Source: Streptomyces sp. 378
GTDB lineage: Bacteria > Actinomycetota > Actinomycetes > Streptomycetales > Streptomycetaceae
DNA length: 64,000 nt
Reading direction: 5' to 3'
Assembly (NCBI RefSeq): GCF_030124145.1
Contig: NZ_JASKMS010000003.1
Span: forward strand, 1-64,000
The notes beneath the pieces are model-generated. The model saw only the letters and a list, made by a program, of their open reading frames with translations, searched no databases and had not been told where the DNA came from. Positions 25,236 to 34,224 of this stretch are shown here, one piece after another (positions within the stretch are counted from its first letter, which is position 1; each line of letters opens with the position of its first letter). The position numbers and the translations under genes are program-made.

Positions 25236-27278
25236 ATGTGGGACGACGCGTTTCCGAGTTTCCTGATCGGGCTGAGGGAAGGACTGGAAGCCGGGCTCGT
25301 CGTCTCCGTGCTGGTCGCCACCCTCGTGCGGGCCGGGGCCAGATCGAGGCTGCCGCAGGTGTGGACCGGCGTGCTGGCCGCGATCGCGCTCTCGATGAGC
25401 TTCGGTGCGGTCCTCACCTTCACGGCCGCCTCCCTGCCCACCACCGCGCAGGAGGCGTTCGGCGGCGCACTGAGCATCGTCGCCGTCGCGTTCGTCACCG
25501 CGATGGTTTTCTGGATGCGGCGATCCGCCCGTAGCCTGGCGAGCGCGCTCAAGGGGAAGGTCACCGAGGCGCTGACCATGGGCGCCGGTGTCCTGGTCCT
25601 CACCTCCTTCCTCGCGGTGGGGCGTGAGGGCCTGGAGACCGCCCTGTTCCTGTGGACCACAGCCCGTGCGGCCCACGAGTCGGCCGGCCCCCTGACCGGC
25701 GCGGGTGCCGGGCTCGTCCTCGCGGCCCTCCTGTGCTGGGGGCTCTACCGCAGGGTCCTGCGCATCGACCTCACCCGCTTCTTCACCGTCACCGGCGCCG
25801 CCCTCGTCGTCATCGCCGCAGGCGTCCTCGGTTACGGGCTGCGCGACCTCCAGGAGGGCGCGGTCCTGCCCGGTGGGACGGCGTACGCCTTCGACCTGAG
25901 CGGCAGCGTCGACGCCGGCTCCTGGTACGGCACCCTGCTCCAAGGCGTGCTCAACCTAACGCCGGCGATGACCTGGCTCCAGGTGGCCGGGTACGCCGGT
26001 TATCTCGCCGTGGTGATGGCGCTGTTCGTGCGGGGAGGAGGGGGAGGAGGGGGAACGCCGGAAGACCCGAGCCGAGGGCACGCCGACGCGTCGGCCGACC
26101 GGCCCACCGGCCCCGCTCCGACCCGTACCCGGCGGCTCCTGCCCGTCGCTGTCGTCGCCGTTCCCGCCCTCCTGGCCGGGCTCGTCGTCGCACTGGCAGA
26201 CCCCGAACCCGCCGCAGGGGAGACGGTCGCCGTCTCCGAGACGGCCTGCGGCCAGGGCTTCACCGCGCCCGAACCGGGGCGGCAGGACTTCCGGATGCAC
26301 AACACAGGGACCCAGACGTCCGAGGTGTATCTGATCGACCCGTCCTCGCACGCGGTCTACGGCGAGATCGAGGGCCTGGCCCCCGGCACCACCCGGGACC
26401 TCGTCGTCACCGTGGCGGGTGGAACGTACGCCTGGCGCTGTGTGCCGGCCGACGGCAGGGCCGTCACCTCGAAGGCGGTCCGGGTCGACGGCGCAGCCCG
26501 TGCCCACGCCGTCGCCCCCGTCTCCGCACAGGATCTCGCCGCACCGCTCAAGGCGTACAAGGCGTACGTGAACCGGGGACTGGCCACGCTCGTCACCCGC
26601 ACCGGGAGACTCAGCGACGACATCCGCGCCGGGCACCTGGACACCGCCCGCACCGACTGGCTGACCGCCCACCGCACCTACGCCTCCCTCGGCGCCGCCT
26701 ACGGCACCTTCGAGGACTTCGACCGGAAGATCGACGGACGGCCCGACGGGCTGCCGGACGGCGTCCACGACAAGGACTTCACCGGCTTCCACCGGATCGA
26801 GTACGGACTGTGGCACGGCGAGTCCGCGGCCGGGCTCAAGGACGTGGCACAGCGGTTGGCCGACGACGCCGCCGGGTTGCGGAAGGCCTTCCCGCACCAG
26901 GACTTCGACCCCTCCGACCTGCCCCTGCGCGCCCACGAGATCCTGGAGAACACCCTCCGGTTCGAGCTGACCGGCGACACCGACCAGGGCAGCGGCACCG
27001 GGCTTGCCACCGCCGAGGCCGACCTCGCCGGTACACACGAACTGCTGACCGTGCTGGGGCCGTTGCTCACCTTGCGTGCCCCGAAGCTGCTTCCCACCGT
27101 CGACGCGGACAGCACACGACTGCGGAGGCTGCTCGACTCCGGGCACCACGGGGCCGGGTGGACCCCCGTCGACCGGCTCGACCCGGCCGTGAAAGCACGG
27201 ATCGACGGGGCAGCGGGGCAACTCCTCGAAGACCTCGCGCCGGTGCCGGACCTGCTCGAGATCAGGAAGTCCGCATGA
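25236..27278 (+). CDS. EfeU-EfeO fusion: FTR1 iron permease joined to cupredoxin/M75 iron-binding protein
   Basis: One 680-residue protein combines two parts of the ferrous-iron EfeUOB system. Residues 1 to about 265 form an FTR1/EfeU permease with two REGLE iron motifs (residues 14-18 and 130-134). A poly-Gly linker (about 268-276) and one more membrane helix follow. Then come an EfeO cupredoxin-like domain (about 330-430, with two Cys) and an M75 imelysin-like domain carrying the HRIEYGLW metal motif (about 520). The extracytoplasmic EfeO part would thus be tethered to its permease. GGGAGG lies upstream of ATG 25236. The efeB start overlaps its stop by ATGA. Iron regulation is suggested by the box at 25172. 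Confidence 0.88.
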   Translation: MWDDAFPSFLIGLREGLEAGLVVSVLVATLVRAGARSRLPQVWTGVLAAIALSMSFGAVLTFTAASLPTTAQEAFGGALSIVAVAFVTAMVFWMRRSARSLASALKGKVTEALTMGAGVLVLTSFLAVGREGLETALFLWTTARAAHESAGPLTGAGAGLVLAALLCWGLYRRVLRIDLTRFFTVTGAALVVIAAGVLGYGLRDLQEGAVLPGGTAYAFDLSGSVDAGSWYGTLLQGVLNLTPAMTWLQVAGYAGYLAVVMALFVRGGGGGGGTPEDPSRGHADASADRPTGPAPTRTRRLLPVAVVAVPALLAGLVVALADPEPAAGETVAVSETACGQGFTAPEPGRQDFRMHNTGTQTSEVYLIDPSSHAVYGEIEGLAPGTTRDLVVTVAGGTYAWRCVPADGRAVTSKAVRVDGAARAHAVAPVSAQDLAAPLKAYKAYVNRGLATLVTRTGRLSDDIRAGHLDTARTDWLTAHRTYASLGAAYGTFEDFDRKIDGRPDGLPDGVHDKDFTGFHRIEYGLWHGESAAGLKDVAQRLADDAAGLRKAFPHQDFDPSDLPLRAHEILENTLRFELTGDTDQGSGTGLATAEADLAGTHELLTVLGPLLTLRAPKLLPTVDADSTRLRRLLDSGHHGAGWTPVDRLDPAVKARIDGAAGQLLEDLAPVPDLLEIRKSA

Positions 27279-28612
27279 GCGCCCGGCGTCGGGACCAGCG
27301 CGCAGAAGACACCGAAGGGAACACCCCCATGCCGTCCGCCGACCCGCCGCCAGGCTGCCCCGCCCACACCGGCCGCCGCTCCTTCGTGAAGACGGCCCTG
27401 GGTGCCGGAGCCGCCGGAGCAGTCCTGGCCGGGGGCGGGCTCGCAGTCGCCGAGAGCGGCAGCGGCACGGCCCGGGCGGCCGGGCGGCAGAGCGCCGATC
27501 GGGTGGCCTTCCACGGAACCCAACAGGCGGGGATCCTCACCCCCGCCCAGGCGGCCGCCGCCTTCGTCTCCTTCGACGTCATCGCCGACGACCGCGCCGA
27601 ACTGGCCGATCTGCTGCGGACCCTCACCGAGCGGGCCCGCTTCCTCACCTCCGGCGGCACACCGGTGGACCTCGGCGTCGGCGCCCCGCCCTCGGACAAC
27701 GGGCTTCTCGGCCCGGTCGTCCCGGCCGACGCGCTCACCGTCACCGTGGGGCTCGGCGCTTCCCTCTTCGACGACCGCTACGGACTCGCCCGGGCCAAAC
27801 CGCGCCGGCTCACGCCCATGCGGACCTTCCCCAACGACAACCTGAACCCCGCCGAGTGCCACGGCGACCTGTCCCTGCAGATCTGCGCGTCCCGGCAGGA
27901 CACCGTGCTGCACGCCCTGCGCGACATCGCCAAGCACACGCGGGGCGCCCTGCAGATCCGGTGGCGCGTCGATGGCTTCCAGAACACGCCCCGGCCCAGC
28001 GGTGCCCCGCGCAATCTCCTGGGCTTCAAGGACGGCATCGCCAACCCGGACGTGGCGTCGGCCCGCGAGATGGACCGTCTGGTGTGGGTCGGACAGGGGC
28101 AGGGCGAGCCCACCTGGGCGGTCGGGGGAAGCTATCAGGTCGTGCGGATCATCCGGATGCTCGTGGAGTTCTGGGACCGGGTCTCGCTGTCCGAGCAGGA
28201 GCTGATGTTCGGCCGGCGCAAGGACACCGGCGCCCCGCTGGACGGCGCCGAGGAGACGGACAGCCCGAACTACGCCAAGGACCCGCACGGCACGGCGATC
28301 CCGCTCGACGCGCACATCCGGCTCGCCAACCCGCGCACGGCGAAGAGCGACGACTCCCGGCTTCTACGGCGTGGTTACAACTACGACCGGGGCATCGACA
28401 GCGTCGGCGACCTCGACATGGGACTGATCTTCTGCTGCTACCAGCAGGACGCGCACCGCCAGTTCGAGGCCACCCAGACCCGGCTGATCGACGAGCCCCT
28501 CGTCGACTACATCTCCCCCACCGGCGGCGGCTACTTCTTCGCCCTGCCCGGTGTGCGGGACTCCTCCGACTGGCTGGGCAGGGGGCTGCTGTCGACCGGG
28601 CGGACGGGCTGA
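27275..28612 (+). CDS. efeB: EfeB, Tat-exported DyP-type heme peroxidase
   Basis: Deferrochelatase/peroxidase of 445 residues. The twin-arginine signal is [15 protein letters not shown] (Arg34-Arg35), so the protein is exported folded with heme by Tat. The DyP signature GXXDG is GFKDG within [13 protein letters not shown], and the proximal-ligand region and C-terminal YFFALPGV follow. EfeB oxidises ferrous iron or releases iron from heme for EfeU. The ATG at 27275 overlaps the upstream TGA. An in-frame ATG at 27329, with GAAGGG upstream, would give a shorter leader that still holds the Tat motif. The gene ends just before a decayed region with a tandem array. Confidence 0.93.
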   Translation: MSARRRDQRAEDTEGNTPMPSADPPPGCPAHTGRRSFVKTALGAGAAGAVLAGGGLAVAESGSGTARAAGRQSADRVAFHGTQQAGILTPAQAAAAFVSFDVIADDRAELADLLRTLTERARFLTSGGTPVDLGVGAPPSDNGLLGPVVPADALTVTVGLGASLFDDRYGLARAKPRRLTPMRTFPNDNLNPAECHGDLSLQICASRQDTVLHALRDIAKHTRGALQIRWRVDGFQNTPRPSGAPRNLLGFKDGIANPDVASAREMDRLVWVGQGQGEPTWAVGGSYQVVRIIRMLVEFWDRVSLSEQELMFGRRKDTGAPLDGAEETDSPNYAKDPHGTAIPLDAHIRLANPRTAKSDDSRLLRRGYNYDRGIDSVGDLDMGLIFCCYQQDAHRQFEATQTRLIDEPLVDYISPTGGGYFFALPGVRDSSDWLGRGLLSTGRTG

Positions 28613-28635
28613 CCGGTGCGACCCCGGAGCGAGAG

Positions 28636-28920
28636 GAACGGTGACCGGCACGCGCGACGGGTGGGGGGAACGGTGACCGGCACGCGCGACGGGTGGGGGG
28701 AACGGCGACCGGTACGCGCGACGGGTGGGGGGAACGGCGACCGGTACGCGCGACGGGTGGGGGGAACGGCGACCGGTACGCGCGACGGGTGGGGGGAACG
28801 GCGACCGGTACGCGCGACGGGTGGGGGGAACGGCGACCGGTACGCGCGACGGGTGGGGGGAACGGCGACCGGTACGCGCGACGGGTGGGGGGAACGGCGA
28901 CCCGCACGCGCGACGTTCAG
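28636..28920. repeat. 32-bp tandem array, nine units
   Basis: Units start at 28636 and every 32 bp to 28892, with the last one incomplete. Each opens GAACGG(T/C)GACCGG(C/T)ACG and ends CGGGTGGGGG. The middle units are identical; the first two and the last differ at one to three positions. Units abut with no spacer, so this is a minisatellite, not a CRISPR. Since 32 is not a multiple of three, a coding role is unlikely. It starts 23 bp after the efeB stop. Confidence 0.92.
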
Positions 28921-28974
28921 GAACGGGCGTACGGGTCACCGCGGCCGGCGACGTGGAGTTCCGCCCCGACTCGG

Positions 28975-29190
28975 TCAGGCTTCGGCGCGGTTCCGAGTCA
29001 CCGCCTTCCTCAGCAGCGGCCAGGCCAGCAGCAGCACGATCACCGCGTACACGATCACCGCGAACGGCGTGTCGACCAGGACCGTGACGTCGCCGTCGCT
29101 GATCTGCAGGGCGCGCCGCAACTGTTGTTCGGCGTTCGGGCCGAGGATCACGCCGATCACGGCGGGCAGCACGGGCAGCCCGTAGCGGAT
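28975..29190 (-). pseudogene. C-terminal relic of a TctA-type tricarboxylate transporter permease
   Basis: About 70 codons ending in a stop encode RYGLPVLPAVIGVILGP, then AEQQLRRALQISDGD and a final hydrophobic helix. This is the characteristic end of TctA (DUF112) permeases of the tripartite tricarboxylate transporters. The upstream 430 or so residues are absent: the sequence breaks at about 29190, exactly where an unrelated relic on the other strand begins. Confidence 0.7.
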
Positions 29191-29542
29191 GTCGGTGCTG
29201 CTCGCCCTGGTCGCCCTGCTGTACGTGCCGACGCTCGTCGGCCTGCTCATGGCGCAGATCTCCCAGAACCGGCACCTGGCGGCGGTGTTCGAGGAGTTGT
29301 TCTCGGCCGACGGCACCGGCATCCGCCCGCGGCCGGCCGGCAACTACGTGCTGCCCGGTTGCGAGACGACCTTCGCCACCGTCGTGGCGGCGGCACGTCA
29401 GCGCGGTGAATGCGCCATCGGTTACCGAAGTCACGACGACGCGTCGGCCGGACCGGGCTACGGGGTGCGGATCAACCAGCCCAAGGCGGAGCGGCGCGGC
29501 TGGACGGCCGGGGACGAGGTGATCGTGGTCGGCGAGGACTGA
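29189..29542 (+). pseudogene. C-terminal relic of a CASTOR/POLLUX-type ion channel protein
   Basis: The 117-codon open segment encodes QISQNRHLAAVFEELFSADG, GCETTFATVVAAARQRGECAIG and YGVRINQPKAERRGW up to EVIVVGED and a stop. This matches my knowledge of the C-terminal end of streptomycete CASTOR/POLLUX-related channel proteins, normally about 600 residues. The first 25 residues are hydrophobic and may be of other origin. No ribosome-binding site precedes it. It abuts the TctA relic, marking a deletion junction. Confidence 0.6.
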
Positions 29543-29751
29543 GGCCGCCGCGTACCCGGCGCGCCGGACCGGCCCGGTGGAGCCGCCCCGGCGCCACCCG
29601 CACGGCCGGTCCTCGCGCGGTCAGCGCCATAACGCGGGCGGAACTCCGTTCTGCCCGGGCGCGAACAACGGCCCCGCAGTCGCGACGCCGGGGGGTGGCG
29701 CCGCGTGCCAGTCCTCCTCCGCGAGCACGTTCTCCCGAACGCACCCAGGCC

Positions 29752-29832
29752 TTGGCAGACTTCCTGCACACCTACCACCACCCTCGCCGCCACACCGCAC
29801 TCGGAGGCCACCCACCCATCAGCCGCGCGAAT
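29752..29832 (+). pseudogene. Tail relic of an IS481-type transposase
   Basis: 27 codons encode LADFLHTYHHPRRHTALGG followed by HPPISR, the well-known C-terminal end of IS481-family integrase-like transposases (HxRPHxALGGxPPxxR). No other part of the element or its terminal repeats is visible. It shows that transposition took place in this decayed zone. Confidence 0.7.
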
Positions 29833-29841
29833 CCCGGCGGG

Positions 29842-30005
29842 TCAATACAGCCGGGGCCACAGCCTCTTGCCGGTGGCCGCGTCCAGGCCGACGAGTTCCA
29901 TGCGCGGGCCCTCGGACTCGTCCTGGGCCGCGGTGGCCGGGGGGACGAAGCCGTCGCTGCGGGCGTTGGCGCAGTACCCGGCGTCGGCCGGCGCACCGGC
30001 AGACG
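29842..30005 (-). pseudogene. Tail relic of a PQQ/beta-propeller-type protein
   Basis: The minus-strand frame ends with MELVGLDAATGKRLWPRLY and a stop. The blade motif LDAATGKRLW is typical of PQQ-binding-like beta-propellers such as those attached to Ser/Thr kinases. The N-terminal part is missing. Only the last 50 or so codons look protein-like. Confidence 0.5.
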
Positions 30006-30192
30006 CTCCGATCACCCGGGGAGTTGTGGACAGCCCCTTTTCCCGGCGGGAAGTTCCCATGAAACCCGGCCTCGTTTCCGGCGCCCGGGCAAAAGCGACC
30101 CAGGTGCCCCTGATCCGGGTGAAGAAACACAGAAAATTCGACTGCGTGTTCCCCTGAGGCCAGGGCATCAGAGGGGGCGGAGGTTGATAACT

Positions 30193-30363
30193 ATGGTTCC
30201 CCTGCTTCTCGTCCTGCTCCTGGCCCTGGTCCTCTTCGGTGCGGGCTTCGCACTGAAGGCCCTGTGGTGGATCGCGGTGATCGTGCTGGTCCTGTGGCTG
30301 CTCGGCTTCGTGCTGCGCACCGCGGACAGTGGTGGCCGCAAGGGCCGCTGGTACCGCTGGTAG
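30193..30363 (+). CDS. Small hydrophobic membrane protein (DUF5670/lmo0937-like)
   Basis: A peptide of 56 residues with two close hydrophobic segments (about 2-18 and 24-41; ALWWIAVIVLVLWLLGFVLR) and a basic, Gly-rich tail GGRKGRWYRW. ATG 30193 has GGAGG nine bases upstream. The pattern resembles the lmo0937-type small hydrophobic membrane proteins often found in stress regulons. It precedes a hemerythrin-domain gene by 92 bp on the same strand. Confidence 0.8.
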   Translation: MVPLLLVLLLALVLFGAGFALKALWWIAVIVLVLWLLGFVLRTADSGGRKGRWYRW

Positions 30364-30455
30364 GCCGACAGGCCGCCACCCGAGGCGAACAGAACATCAG
30401 GAATGGGGTAAACGAAGGTGACCCGTATGTCTTCGAGGAAAGGCGTTCCTGTTCC

Positions 30456-30947
30456 ATGGCCGACACACAAGACGTCGTAGAACTCATTCTTCAGGACCAC
30501 CGGCGTATGGAAGACCTCTTCCGTCAGATGCGGAGCGTCGAAGCCGACCGGGCCGGTGCGTTGCGGGAGTTCGCGGATCTGCTGATCGCGCACGCACAGG
30601 CCGAGGAATCCAAGGTCTACCCGGCGCTCAAGCGGTACAAGAACATCGACGACGAAGAGGTCGAGCACGGCGAGCACGAGCACGACGAGGGCAACGAGGC
30701 CCTCCTGGAGCTCCTCGAGGTCGACGAGGTCGGCTCCGAGGAGTGGGACTCGAAGCTCGAGGAGCTCGTCGAAGCCGTCACCCACCACGCCGACGAGGAA
30801 GAGCGCACCATCCTCAACGGCGCGCGGGAGAACGTGGCGATGGAGCGCCGGGAGGAGCTGGGCCAGGCGTTCGCGCAGGAGCGCGAGCGTCAGCTGAAGG
30901 CCGGGTGTGGTTCCGTGGAGAACGTACGCAAGATCGTCGAGTCCTGA
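30456..30947 (+). CDS. Hemerythrin domain-containing protein
   Basis: Cytosolic protein of 163 residues with a hemerythrin-like four-helix bundle. Metal-ligand-type motifs include LILQDHRRMEDLF (His15), LLIAHAQAEESKVYP (HxxxE) and VTHHADEEERTIL (HxxxE). The middle is a very acidic His/Glu stretch (about residues 69-85). Such proteins bind a di-iron centre and are linked to oxygen, NO or iron handling. The ribosome-binding site GAGGAAAGG is rather distant from ATG 30456. A 48-bp perfect palindrome beginning nine bases after the stop acts as terminator. Confidence 0.88.
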   Translation: MADTQDVVELILQDHRRMEDLFRQMRSVEADRAGALREFADLLIAHAQAEESKVYPALKRYKNIDDEEVEHGEHEHDEGNEALLELLEVDEVGSEEWDSKLEELVEAVTHHADEEERTILNGARENVAMERREELGQAFAQERERQLKAGCGSVENVRKIVES

Positions 30948-30956
30948 CTCGACCGG

Positions 30957-31004
30957 ACCGGCCCTGATGGTCACCGCCCGCGGGCGGTGACCATCAGGGC
31001 CGGT
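30957..31004. terminator. 48-bp perfect palindrome, terminator of the hemerythrin gene
   Basis: The 24-bp arms 30957-30980 and 30981-31004 are exact reverse complements (centre CGCCCGCGGGCG). It lies nine bases after the stop codon, as expected for a strong GC-rich terminator without loop or T-run. Such a loop-less perfect palindrome is also a cruciform candidate. Confidence 0.8.
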
Positions 31005-31358
31005 CGTCGTGGTCACGACCGCGCGGCCCACGGCCCCTCGGATGCCGCGCGGTCGACGTCCCGCGACGGTGGCCGCGCTGTCGGCCGGGACCTGCGCAAG
31101 ACGCGGTGCGACACGACGGTGGGGGCGGCCCGTCACCCGACCGCCCCGGGGGAGGTCGGGCCCGGCGACGACGCGGAGACGCCGTTTCCATGGCGGGGAC
31201 AACCATCCGCATCTCTGTCCCGAGCTGGGGCGATGTGCGGGCAGACCTTGTGCAGGTCGTTGCAGGGGGGTTGTCCAGACATTCTCTCCCGCCTAGGGTC
31301 CCTACCGAGTGCAAGCGCTTTCCCAGCGTGTGTCCGCCGGCCGTCCGAGGAGCGCCGC
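31005..31358. other. Leader region of the sugar operon
   Basis: This is 354 bp between the terminator palindrome and the Gfo/Idh gene. The first about 250 bp show nothing recognisable. A LacI-type operator is at 31310-31323 and a TTGTCC -35-like hexamer is at 31271, so the operon promoter is probably in the last 100 bp. Confidence 0.5.
31310..31323. promoter_or_regulatory. LacI-type operator of the seven-gene sugar operon
   Basis: TGCAAGCGCTTTCC contains the perfect AAGCGCTT core (31313-31320) within a near-symmetric GCAAGCGCTTTC, a typical LacI-family operator in actinomycetes. It lies 35 bp upstream of the first gene's start. No LacI gene is in the operon, so the repressor is encoded elsewhere. 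Confidence 0.6.
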
Positions 31359-32474
31359 ATGTCCTTGTCCCCCACCCGCCGCCGCGTGGCCGTCGTCGGC
31401 ACCGGAGCCATCGTCGCCGGGAGCCATCTGCCCGCGCTGCGGGCCCACTCCGACCGGGTGGAACTGGTGGCCGCCGTCGACGTGGACCAGGAACGGCTCG
31501 GCGCCTTCCGTGAGCTGGCCGGTGACCAGGTCGCCGGATACACCTCGACGGACGCGATGCTGGACGCCGAACGCCCCGACCTGGTCCTCATCGGCACCCC
31601 GCCCTCCCTGCACCGCGACCAGACGGTGGCCGCGCTGAAGGCGGGCGCCTGGGTGCTGTGCGAGAAGCCCCTCACCCTGTCGCTCGCCGAGTACGACGAG
31701 ATCGCCGCCGCCGAAGAGGCCTCCGGCGCGTACGCGGCGGTCGTCTTCCAGCACCGCTACGGATCCGGCGCCGTGCACGCCCGCGAGCTGATCACGAGCG
31801 GCGAGCTGGGAGCCCCGCTGGTCGCGCACTGCCAGACCACCTGGCACCGGGACGCCGCGTACTACGCGGTGCCGTGGCGCGGGAAGTGGGCCAGCGAGGG
31901 TGGCGGCCCGACCATGGGCCACGGCATCCACCAGTACGACCTCATGCTGCACCTGCTCGGGGAGTGGGAGGAGATCCGCGCGATGGCCGCCCGTCTGGTC
32001 CACGACACCGAGAGCGAGGACGTCTCCACCGCCCTGGTGCGTTTCCGCAGCGGCGCCCTCGCCACCGTCGTCAACAGCGTGCTGTCCCCGGACGAGGTGA
32101 GCCGCATCCGGGTCGACTGCGCGGACGCCACGGTCGAGCTCACCCACCTGTACGGCCACGGCAACGACAGCTGGACCTACACCCCGGCCCCGCACGTCGC
32201 CTCCGAGCGGGCCACCGCCTGGCGCACCCCCGCAAGCGACGTGCCCAGCTCGCACACCGCCCAGCTGGGGGCCCTCCTCGACGCCTACGACACCGGCACC
32301 AGGCCCCCGGGCAGCGGCCGCGACGCCCGCGCCACCCTGGAGTTCGCCGCCGCCCTGTACAAGGCGGCGTTCACCGGCCGTCCGGTGCACGCGGGGGAGA
32401 TCGTGCCCGGAGACCCCTTCTACGAGGCCATGCACGGCGAGTCCCCCGACTGGGCCCCCAAGGAGCGCGCATGA
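31359..32474 (+). CDS. Gfo/Idh/MocA family oxidoreductase
   Basis: NAD(P)-dependent sugar or inositol dehydrogenase of 371 residues. The N-terminal Rossmann fold has VAVVGTGAIVAGSHLPAL (about 9-26) and the conserved cofactor Lys in CEKPLTLS. The C-terminal alpha/beta domain contains the His-rich GPTMGHGIHQYDLMLHLLG with the His typical of the catalytic site. GAGGAG lies six bases upstream of ATG 31359. It is the first gene of a seven-gene operon and its TGA overlaps the next ATG. It probably oxidises or isomerises the imported glycoside or sugar acid; the substrate cannot be told from sequence. Confidence 0.88.
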   Translation: MSLSPTRRRVAVVGTGAIVAGSHLPALRAHSDRVELVAAVDVDQERLGAFRELAGDQVAGYTSTDAMLDAERPDLVLIGTPPSLHRDQTVAALKAGAWVLCEKPLTLSLAEYDEIAAAEEASGAYAAVVFQHRYGSGAVHARELITSGELGAPLVAHCQTTWHRDAAYYAVPWRGKWASEGGGPTMGHGIHQYDLMLHLLGEWEEIRAMAARLVHDTESEDVSTALVRFRSGALATVVNSVLSPDEVSRIRVDCADATVELTHLYGHGNDSWTYTPAPHVASERATAWRTPASDVPSSHTAQLGALLDAYDTGTRPPGSGRDARATLEFAAALYKAAFTGRPVHAGEIVPGDPFYEAMHGESPDWAPKERA

Positions 32475-33397
32475 CCATCCGCGTCACCCACACGTACGGC
32501 GAGAACATCGCCGTCACGGCGGCGAACGGTACGGAGATCCTCCGCTACGTCTACCGCCCCGACCCGGATCCCTTCGAGTCCCGCAAGCCCTACGCCCACC
32601 CGGTGCGCACGCTCTCCGGCCGCACGGTCACCGGCTACCGCCCGAACGACCACCGCTGGCACAAGGGTCTGCAGATGACCGCGAGCCATCTGTCCGGCCA
32701 GAACTTCTGGGGCGGCAACTGCTACGTCCACGGCGAGGGCTACCTCCCCCTGCCCGAGCGTGTCGGCTCGATGCGGCACGACGGCTTCGCGGACCTCACC
32801 GTCGAGGACGACCGCCTCGCCCTCACCGAACACCTCACCTGGATCGAGCACGGCGGCGAGGAGTGGGCGCGCGAGGTCCGCGGGCTGACCGTCCACTCGG
32901 TGGACGAGGAGGCCGGTTCCTGGGCCCTGGACTGGTCGATCCGCCTCACCAACACCCGTTCCGAACCTCTCGCCTTCGGCTCCCCGACCACCGCGGGCCG
33001 TGAGATGGCCGGCTACACCGGACTCCAGTGGCGCGGCCCGCGCGACTTCACCGGCGGCACGGTCTTCGCCCCGGACACCGACGCCGACGCGGGCACACTG
33101 ATGGGCACCCAGGGGCCCTGGCTCGCCTTCACCACCGAGCACGACGACGTCGACGGCCACTCCACCCTGGTCTTCGCGCACGCGCCGGAGAACCTCGACG
33201 AGACGTCCGCGGTCCACGCGTCGCACTGGTTCGTCCGCTCCGAGCCGTTCCCGACGGTCGCGTTCTCCTGGGCGTTCTTCGAGGAGTTCGAGCTGCCGCC
33301 GGGGGAGTCCTTCGCCTACCGGTACCGCCTCGTCGTCGCCGACGGCGCCTGGGACCGCGACCGGGTCGGCGCGCATCTGAAGGGCCTGCCGTGGTGA
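32471..33397 (+). CDS. PmoA family protein (DUF6807)
   Basis: Protein of 308 residues, beta-rich, containing NDHRWHKGLQMTASHLSGQNFWGG (about residues 58-81) and SPTTAGREMAGYTGLQWRGPRDF (about 174-196), patterns of the proteins annotated PmoA-like/DUF6807. The family is found beside Gfo/Idh/MocA dehydrogenases and sugar ABC transporters, and its chemistry is not established. Here it overlaps the preceding gene by ATGA and the following cupin by GTGA, so it acts in the same pathway. A role in processing the oxidised sugar is inferred from position only. Confidence 0.75.
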   Translation: MTIRVTHTYGENIAVTAANGTEILRYVYRPDPDPFESRKPYAHPVRTLSGRTVTGYRPNDHRWHKGLQMTASHLSGQNFWGGNCYVHGEGYLPLPERVGSMRHDGFADLTVEDDRLALTEHLTWIEHGGEEWAREVRGLTVHSVDEEAGSWALDWSIRLTNTRSEPLAFGSPTTAGREMAGYTGLQWRGPRDFTGGTVFAPDTDADAGTLMGTQGPWLAFTTEHDDVDGHSTLVFAHAPENLDETSAVHASHWFVRSEPFPTVAFSWAFFEEFELPPGESFAYRYRLVVADGAWDRDRVGAHLKGLPW

Positions 33398-34155
33398 GCG
33401 CAGCCGAGCCGGCGGGCCTTGCGCACCCACTGCCCGGCGCGATCGGCCTGTCCCACCTCAGCGCCTACGACTGGGAGGCCGCCGACGGGGTCTGCGGCGG
33501 CAGCCCGCACCTGCACCTGGTGTGCACCGAGGCGTACGTCGTCACCGGCGGCCGGGGAGCGGTGCAGACGCTGAGCCCCGACGGCTACCGGGACATCCCC
33601 CTCGAAGCCGGCTCCCTCGCCTGGTTCACACCGGGCACCGTGCACCGCATGGTGCAGGGCGGCGATCTGCGCATCACCGTGCTGATGCAGAACAGCGGTC
33701 TGCCCGAGGCCGGGGACGCCGTGTTCACCTTCCCGCCCGAGGTGCTCGCCGACCCCGGCCGGTACGCCGCCGCCGCGTCACTGCCGCCCGGCACCGGACC
33801 GGAGACGGCGGCCGCCGCCCGGCGCCGCAGGGACCTCGCCGTCGAGGGCTACCTCGTCCTGCGCGAGGCCCTCGTCGCCGGCGACAACGGCCCGTACCTG
33901 GAGTTCCAGCGCGCCGCCGCCCGGATCGTGCGCGACAAGGTGCCCACCTGGCAGGCCCTGTGGCGCGAGGGCGCCCTGGCCACCGCGGAACGCACCGGCG
34001 CCCAGCTCGACGCCCTGGCCGCCGGCGATCCCGCCTACCTGGGCGAGGCCACCGCCCACGAGGCCGCGCCCACCCGGCTCGGCGGCTTCGGCATGTGCGG
34101 CCGGCGTGACGAGTACGCGCTGCCCGGAACGACGCTGCCGCACCAGGGGAAGTAG
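33394..34155 (+). CDS. Cupin domain protein
   Basis: Protein of 253 residues with an N-terminal cupin barrel. Its metal-site pattern is HLHLVCTEAYVVTGGRGAVQ followed by GSLAWFTPGTVHRMVQGGD (about residues 32-92). A helical C-terminal half follows, ending in GGFGMCGRRDEYALPG. The GTG start at 33394 overlaps the PmoA-like stop. It may be a sugar-binding isomerase, epimerase or sensor for the operon's substrate. The C-terminal half has no similarity I recognise. The gap of 69 bp to the next gene is the only non-overlapping junction in the operon. Confidence 0.75.
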   Translation: MSAAEPAGLAHPLPGAIGLSHLSAYDWEAADGVCGGSPHLHLVCTEAYVVTGGRGAVQTLSPDGYRDIPLEAGSLAWFTPGTVHRMVQGGDLRITVLMQNSGLPEAGDAVFTFPPEVLADPGRYAAAASLPPGTGPETAAAARRRRDLAVEGYLVLREALVAGDNGPYLEFQRAAARIVRDKVPTWQALWREGALATAERTGAQLDALAAGDPAYLGEATAHEAAPTRLGGFGMCGRRDEYALPGTTLPHQGK

Positions 34156-34224
34156 CGGCAGGGGACCTTGAGGGGGCCCTGAGGGGGGCTCAACCGAAAC
34201 TCCGTCGAGAGGAGCGAGCTCGGC

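Larger units (their letters stand above)
28613..30192. other. Decayed gene-free zone
   Basis: About 1.6 kb after efeB contains no intact gene. It holds a 32-bp tandem array and tails of a TctA permease, a CASTOR/POLLUX-type channel, an IS481-type transposase and a PQQ/beta-propeller protein, each listed separately. Between the relics (29543-29750 and 30010-30170) I see nothing. Confidence 0.7.

Noticed and set aside
28636..28920. CRISPR array
   Set aside because: The 32-bp units abut directly with no spacers, and no cas genes are near. It is a minisatellite.
29189..29542. Intact small membrane gene of 117 codons
   Set aside because: No ribosome-binding site. The sequence matches only the end of a much longer channel family, and it abuts another relic.
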